A stretch of DNA of 19,108 nt from Pseudazoarcus pumilus_A (GTDB lineage Bacteria > Pseudomonadota > Gammaproteobacteria > Burkholderiales > Rhodocyclaceae). Below the pieces are notes generated by a model that did no database searches, was not told the DNA's origin, and worked only from the letters and a program-made list of their open reading frames with translations. Made by a program: the position numbers and the translations under genes. The DNA lies in NCBI GenBank assembly GCA_033837965.1, contig JAJLLM010000012.1:1-19108 (forward strand). The letters run 5' to 3'. This document shows, one piece after another, positions 15,315 through 19,108 of the stretch (positions are counted from its first letter, which is position 1; each line of letters starts with the position of its first letter).

Positions 15315-15315
15315 C
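15286..15315 (+). promoter_or_regulatory. Mirror-image candidate promoter for the divergent kinase-fold gene
   Basis: On the + strand TTAGCA (15286-15291), 18 bases, and TGC-TAAAAC (-10 at 15310-15315) mirror the rpoH promoter, because the palindrome reads similarly both ways. The -10 is weaker (4 of 6). A separate TAGACT at about 15366-15371 is another possible -10 for this gene. Confidence 0.3.
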
Positions 15316-15352
15316 CTCTCCCGGTTCCCGACACCTCCGGACACACATCGGC

Positions 15353-16018
15353 ATGCGCGAGGCGGTAGACTGCCGGCTACTCCGACATCACTTCAAAAAC
15401 AGCTTGAAACCCATCTCTCAAGACACCTGGCAGGAACTGCGCCGCGACGCGGTGCCCGTCGAACGAGACGGCCACGGCGAGAAAGTCCTGCTGCAGCCCG
15501 ACGGCACCTACATCAAGCTCTTCCGCCGCAAACGTCTGCTCTCCTCGGCTGCCTGGAGCCCCTACGCGCAGCGCTTTGCCGACAATTCGGAAGCCCTGCA
15601 ACGGCGTGGCATTCCCTGCCCGCAGGTGATCGAGATCTTTCGCATCGGCGAAATCGCGCGCGACGCCGTGCACTACCATCCGCTGCCCGGCCAGACGCTG
15701 CGTAACCTGCTGCATAAGCCGATGGAAGCCCCCGATCGCGGCTACCTGCGCGTCGCACTCAACCTGTTCGTGCGCCGGCTGCACGATCTGGGCATCTATT
15801 TCCGCTCGCTGCACCTGGGGAATATCGTGCTCACACCCGGCGGCGAACTCGGCCTGATCGACATCTCCGACCTGCGCGTGCATCGGCGCCCGCTCAGCAT
15901 GTTCTGGCGCAAGCGCAACCTCAACCGCATGGAAGGCTTTCCCGAAGAGCGCGAGTGGCTGGACCGTGCCATCATTCTGGACCCCAGCCACAAGCCTCCG
16001 ACCCGCCGCCTCAAGTGA
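15353..16018 (+). CDS. LPS kinase-like protein with altered catalytic loop (pseudokinase candidate)
   Basis: A small kinase-fold protein (221 residues from the ATG at 15353). The ATP-binding Lys55 is in GTYIKLFRRKRLLSS, and the metal-binding Asp170 is in LGLIDISDL. The catalytic loop reads YFRSLHLGN, so Ser152 stands where the catalytic Asp of HxD should be; the Asn (157) is kept. The family is often annotated as 'toluene tolerance protein', and a similar gene next to msbA is known in Pseudomonas (PA4998). Three starts are possible. The ATG at 15302 lies inside the CIRCE operator and is unlikely. The ATG at 15353 is the first ATG after it. The TTG at 15404 fits best where the fold begins (KPISQDTWQEL). 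None has a good ribosome binding site. The stop overlaps the next gene (GTGA), so the pair is coupled. Confidence 0.75.
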   Translation: MREAVDCRLLRHHFKNSLKPISQDTWQELRRDAVPVERDGHGEKVLLQPDGTYIKLFRRKRLLSSAAWSPYAQRFADNSEALQRRGIPCPQVIEIFRIGEIARDAVHYHPLPGQTLRNLLHKPMEAPDRGYLRVALNLFVRRLHDLGIYFRSLHLGNIVLTPGGELGLIDISDLRVHRRPLSMFWRKRNLNRMEGFPEEREWLDRAIILDPSHKPPTRRLK

Positions 16019-18204
16019 CTCCCACGCTCAAAGCCTTTCTGCTGGCCAACCTCTCGGCCCTGTTACGCGGCCGCTTCTTCATGCGCAAGGGGCACCTGCC
16101 CTCGACCGGGCATCGCGTGCCGGAGAGCTTCGCCGGTGTCGGCGTGGCCACCAATGCAGATCCGGCGACCGACGAGGCTGTCATCGAAATCCTCCGTGCC
16201 GCCGGCATCCGTCGTGTGCGGCTGGACTTCAGCTACGGCGACGGCGAAAACCACATCGCCCGCTTTCTCGAAGCCCTGCTCGCCGCCGATTTCGACGTTC
16301 TGCTGCATCTGGTGCAACCCGCTGACGCTGCGCGCGCCATGCCGGCGCTGAACGCCGCAGAAACGTGGCGCAAGTTCGTCGCCACCACGCTGGATCGCTT
16401 CGGCACGCGTATCGGCATCGTGGAAGCCTGCTCGACGGTCAACCGCAAGCGCTGGGCCGGCTATTCGCTCGATGGTTTCCTCGCCGCCTGGCAGATCGCC
16501 CACGACGAGACGCGCCAGCGCAACATCACCCTTGCCGGCCCGAGCGTCACCGATTTCGAACCGGTCTGGAACGTCGGCCTGCTGCGCCTGCTGCGCGATC
16601 GCAATCTGCTGCCGGACATCCACACCGACAACCTGTTCTCCGAACGCTGCACCGAGCCCGAGCGCTGGGACCACAAGATCCTCGGCCATTTACTTGCTTC
16701 GCTGATCCGCTTCAACCTGATCCGCAAGGCGCGCCTGCTGCAGCGCCTCGGTGCCGACTACGGCGTGCCGCGCCTGATGTCGCCATCCGCCTTCTGGACG
16801 CTGCCCCGCATCGAGCGCTTCCTGCCCGACAGTGAGCAGAAACAGGCGGACTATCTCTCACGCTACATGGTGCTGTGCGCAGCCTCCGGCGCCCTTGAGG
16901 CGGCCTGGTGGGGCCCGCTGGTCTGCCACCGCGAGGGCCTGGTGGACGACGGCGAGTTTGCATACCCGAAACTGGAGCGCATCACGCATTACGCCGGCGT
17001 AGATGGCAAGGCTGCGGACTTCCGGGCGCGCCCCGCGCTGGCCGCGCTAGCCGCGTTCGCCAAGCACATTCCGGGAAGCCGCTACGAAGGACGCCTGAAT
17101 CGCGGCAACGCGGGACTGGAGGTGCACGCCTTTCGCTCCGGGGAACATCTGACACACATTGCCTGGACGATCAACGGGCACACCGCCGCGACCTGCGACG
17201 TCTATCGCGACGACGATCTCGTAGCAGCCGAATGGATCGACCGCGACGGCCAGCGGCTGGACGAGGCTCCAACCCTGCTGACCGAGTCCCCGCTCTACCT
17301 GCGCTGGCCTGCAGACAAGTACGTTGCCGTGCTCGACGCCGCCGCGCCGCTAACCGGCGTGAGCATCCATCGGCACATCGCAGGACTGCGGCACTACTAC
17401 CATCGTGATGCGACCTGGCACGGCATGGTGCTTGCCGCGAACCGGGACGAAGCAGACCTGCTCATTGCAGCACTGCACCCGGATCACATCGGCGCCCCGC
17501 CCACCAAACGCGAGAGCCTGCGCCTCGCCCGCAACGCCATCTGGCGCGTCCAGGACCCACGCAGGGCAGACGGCGTGCTAGTCGCGAAGAAACCCGTCAA
17601 ACACCACCTGCACAAGAAACTACTCGACCGCCTGAAGCCCTCCAAAGCCCGACGCAGCTGGAACGGCACGGCCGAGCTGCTGCGACGCGGCATCGATGCC
17701 GCCGCGCCGGTCGCCTGGTTTGAACAGCGTAGCGGTCGCGACATCACACAGAACTGGTACTTATGCGAAAACGTGGAGGGCAGCCAATCGGTCGGCGCAC
17801 TTTTTGCTGCCACACATAACACCAACGAAAATCCCGAGTTAGTCGCGCATGTTGCCAATTTCGTACGCCGCATGCACGACCGTGGAATATTTTTTCGCGA
17901 CCTTTCGGGGGGCAACCTCCTCATCTCGACGCGCTGCGAATCCTTGCATTTCCAGCTCATCGACACAGGTCGCTTGCGCTGCTTTAGACGCAGCCTAACC
18001 CGCGGAATGCGCCTGGCTGATCTGACTCGTGTCACCCACAAACTTGATCCCGCAGGCCGCGCAAGCTTCCTGCAACACTATTTCGCAAGACAAAACGGGC
18101 CTCTATCCGCCACAGTCAACATCCGCTTTACACTTTACGATCAAAAAGCCCGGATCAAACGATGGCTGCGCAGGACCGAGTTGTACAAGAAATTAAAACG
18201 GTGA
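16015..18204 (+). CDS. Glycoside-hydrolase-like TIM barrel fused to LPS kinase domain
   Basis: A 729-residue fusion without a signal peptide, so probably cytoplasmic. Residues about 38-350 look like a clan GH-A glycosidase barrel: FAGVGVATNADP start, AGIRRVRLDFSYGDGENHI (64-82), VDVLLH-like strand (93-99), GIVEACSTVNRKRWAGYS (134-151), LAGPSVTDFEPVWN (173-186), IHTDNLFSE (202-210) and ALEAAWWGPLV (293-303). Residues about 365-465 resemble the beta-sandwich that follows such barrels. Residues about 500-729 are an LPS-kinase fold with Lys525/526 (VLVAKKPVKH), FFRDLSGGNLL with Asp629 and Asn634, and Asp650 in FQLIDTG. In the barrel the NEP acid/base motif expected near 140 reads STV, so hydrolase activity is doubtful, while the kinase residues are present. 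The start is the GTG at 16015, overlapping the previous stop. G+C drops within the last 450 bases. The acceptor is unknown. Confidence 0.78.
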   Translation: MTPTLKAFLLANLSALLRGRFFMRKGHLPSTGHRVPESFAGVGVATNADPATDEAVIEILRAAGIRRVRLDFSYGDGENHIARFLEALLAADFDVLLHLVQPADAARAMPALNAAETWRKFVATTLDRFGTRIGIVEACSTVNRKRWAGYSLDGFLAAWQIAHDETRQRNITLAGPSVTDFEPVWNVGLLRLLRDRNLLPDIHTDNLFSERCTEPERWDHKILGHLLASLIRFNLIRKARLLQRLGADYGVPRLMSPSAFWTLPRIERFLPDSEQKQADYLSRYMVLCAASGALEAAWWGPLVCHREGLVDDGEFAYPKLERITHYAGVDGKAADFRARPALAALAAFAKHIPGSRYEGRLNRGNAGLEVHAFRSGEHLTHIAWTINGHTAATCDVYRDDDLVAAEWIDRDGQRLDEAPTLLTESPLYLRWPADKYVAVLDAAAPLTGVSIHRHIAGLRHYYHRDATWHGMVLAANRDEADLLIAALHPDHIGAPPTKRESLRLARNAIWRVQDPRRADGVLVAKKPVKHHLHKKLLDRLKPSKARRSWNGTAELLRRGIDAAAPVAWFEQRSGRDITQNWYLCENVEGSQSVGALFAATHNTNENPELVAHVANFVRRMHDRGIFFRDLSGGNLLISTRCESLHFQLIDTGRLRCFRRSLTRGMRLADLTRVTHKLDPAGRASFLQHYFARQNGPLSATVNIRFTLYDQKARIKRWLRRTELYKKLKR

Positions 18205-18458
18205 CCATAGAGAAAATGCCCCAGCAAGCACGGGGCAAATTGATATCAACCCGTCAACTCATACTGCTTTGGGCGCTAGCATTTTCATACTCGTTAGCCG
18301 CCGGACTGCTACTGCAGAAAATAGTCCTTCCAATGATGCCGGATATGCACGGCGGACTCGGGTTGATGCGTGGCGATGCAGTCTATTTTCACGAAACCAC
18401 CGTCATGATCGCCGAGCGCATAAACCTGCTTGGCTGGAAAGAATGGAAGTTGGTACCC

Positions 18459-18466
18459 GGGGGGGG
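18459..18466 (+). repeat. G8 homopolymer at the first frame break
   Basis: Eight Gs follow CCC. With seven Gs the frame would continue from KLVPGG into ALTGNVGLL, as the hydrophobic protein requires. Confidence 0.85.
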
Positions 18467-18564
18467 CACTCACGGGAAACGTCGGATTGCTCTCCGCCCT
18501 TTATGCCCTTCTGGGCCCCAACCCTGCCTGGATCTTGCCTTTGAATGCAGCTTTTCACGCCCTC

Positions 18565-18571
18565 GGGGGGG
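18565..18571 (+). repeat. G7 homopolymer at the second frame break
   Basis: Seven Gs follow CCTC. With six Gs the frame would continue from AFHALGG into LLIVLIG, rejoining the third segment. Confidence 0.85.
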
Positions 18572-18988
18572 CTGCTGATTGTACTTATCGGGATCAAGCT
18601 GCTGCCAACGCAAGGAGGCCTCCGGGCCAGCCTAGCTGCCGGCTTTCTCTTTCTCGTTTTTCCCTCCGCACTGATCTGGTTCGGTCAGAATCATAAGGAC
18701 ACCTTTGCCATCGCAGGTTTTCTGCTGGCGCTGTTCGCATTCATCAGAGCAGTTGAGGGCGTGGGGGCGCACAGTTTTTTGGCTAACGGCCTGTACTTCG
18801 CAATTGGCCTAGCTTTGGTGGCGAGTATGCGCCCCCACCTTGTACTCGTGTACTTAGTCGCATTTGGCGCAGCGTTCGCATGCCTGACTGGATTCTGCTT
18901 ACTCCGTTGGCGCTTGCCTCGTGCCAAGATCGGGATACTTCCGGCTCTAGCGCTGCTGGTGGTAGGGCTGGCCTGCTGCCGGTTCGGT

Positions 18989-19108
18989 TGACACGAACCT
19001 AAGCTTTTTGAGCCTCCTCGAACTGTATCGGACTGAGGTAGCCGAGGGTCGAGTGGCGTCGGCGCGGATTGTAGAAGCGCTCGATGTAATCAAACACATC
19101 TGCACGCG
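18989..19108 (-). mobile_element. IS3-family insertion sequence, right end (partial)
   Basis: The likely IS end begins with TGACACGAACC at 18989, just before the transposase stop on the - strand, and continues out of the window. IS3-family ends start with TG, and the host membrane-protein frame stops exactly here. The terminal inverted repeat cannot be confirmed because the other end is outside. Confidence 0.65.
18999..19108 (-). CDS. IS3-family transposase OrfB, C-terminal 35 residues
   Basis: Read on the - strand from the window end, the frame encodes ADVFDYIERFYNPRRRHSTL followed by GYLSPIQFEEAQKA and a TAG stop at 19001-18999. The F.YIE.FYN..R.HS.LGY.SP..FE pattern is the conserved C-terminal part of the IS3-family integrase-like (DDE, rve) transposase. 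The rest, including the catalytic DDE residues and orfA, lies beyond the window. This copy points against the direction of the disrupted gene. Confidence 0.9.
   Translation of the reverse strand, partial: RADVFDYIERFYNPRRRHSTLGYLSPIQFEEAQKA

Larger units (their letters stand above)
18201..18991 (+). pseudogene. Broken multi-span membrane protein, probable GT-C glycosyltransferase
   Basis: Three consecutive frames together encode one membrane protein. The first part, from the GTG at 18201 (overlapping the preceding stop) or the ATG at 18216, has a membrane span ILLWALAFSYSLAAGLLL and then GDAVYFHETTVMIAERINLLGWKEWKLVPGG. After a +1 shift at the G-run 18459-18466 it continues as GALTGNVGLLSALYALLGPNPAWILPLNAAFHALGG. 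After another +1 shift at 18565-18571 it continues as LLIVLIGIKLL, then SALIWFGQNHKDTFAIAG and several more spans up to CCRFG. The last stop is supplied by the end of an IS element. The layout resembles membrane glycosyltransferases of O-chain clusters, but I cannot name the family firmly. Removing one G from each run restores one frame. The gene is also truncated by the IS. Confidence 0.72.

Noticed and set aside
15302..15352. Upstream ATG at 15302 as start of the kinase-fold gene
   Set aside because: This ATG lies inside the CIRCE palindrome and upstream of any promoter placed in it. The encoded 17 residues do not look like part of the fold, and there is no ribosome binding site.
18981..18999. 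GGTTCG...CGAACC palindrome as a terminator or attachment site
   Set aside because: It straddles the presumed IS end, so one half belongs to the IS and the other to the disrupted gene; most likely coincidence or target preference, and no T-run follows.

Overview
The window is GC-rich, almost fully coding, and carries housekeeping plus lipopolysaccharide (LPS) genes of a Gram-negative bacterium. The most likely source is a betaproteobacterium, possibly of the Rhodocyclales (Azoarcus/Thauera type). This rests on the gene content, a perfect HrcA operator (CIRCE) in front of rpoH, and the general look of the proteins; it is inference, not a database match.

Layout. (1) 1-2198: the tail of a cobalamin lower-ligand assembly block, with cobS (5' part outside the window), a cobC-like phosphatase and a divergent cobT-like gene. 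(2) 2274-3011: a small membrane-anchored protein with a degenerate GGDEF domain. (3) 3093-11266: an LPS inner-core block on the + strand. It runs hldA, hldD, waaF, waaC, waaG, waaP, one single-domain LPS kinase-like gene and one gene with two fused kinase domains. From hldA onward each gene overlaps the next by 1 to 4 bases, so the block reads as one translationally coupled operon. It is followed at 11274 by a WecA/WbpL-type polyprenyl-phosphate sugar-phosphate transferase that would start O-chain or capsule units. (4) 12487-15257, - strand: rpoH (sigma-32) followed by msbA, the lipid A-core flippase. A strong hairpin lies between them. (5) 15353-18204, + strand, divergent from rpoH: a kinase-fold protein lacking the usual catalytic Asp, overlapping a 729-residue protein that joins a glycoside-hydrolase-like TIM barrel and beta-sandwich to a C-terminal LPS-kinase domain. 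(6) 18201-18988: a multi-membrane-span protein, probably a GT-C type glycosyltransferase, broken by two +1 shifts in G-runs and cut off by an IS3-family element whose transposase tail (- strand) reaches the window end.

How the genes fit together. HldA and HldD make the activated heptose, WaaC and WaaF add heptose I and II, WaaG adds the first hexose, and the WaaP-type kinases phosphorylate core sugars. The transferase at 11274 would prime the outer polysaccharide, and MsbA moves the finished lipid A-core across the inner membrane. Six kinase-fold domains in five genes sit in this one region, including a tandem protein, a pseudokinase-like one and a glycosidase-kinase fusion.

The order waaF-waaC-waaG-waaP-kinase-tandem kinase resembles the Pseudomonas aeruginosa PA5012-PA5006 region. 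G+C falls from about 17750 onward, as expected at the start of a variable, transferred surface-polysaccharide region. The most unusual items are the glycosidase-kinase fusion, the CIRCE palindrome that also looks like a two-way promoter, and the G-run frameshifts next to the IS. No stretch longer than 300 bases lacks a gene. The largest gap (12291-12486) holds only a weak hairpin.
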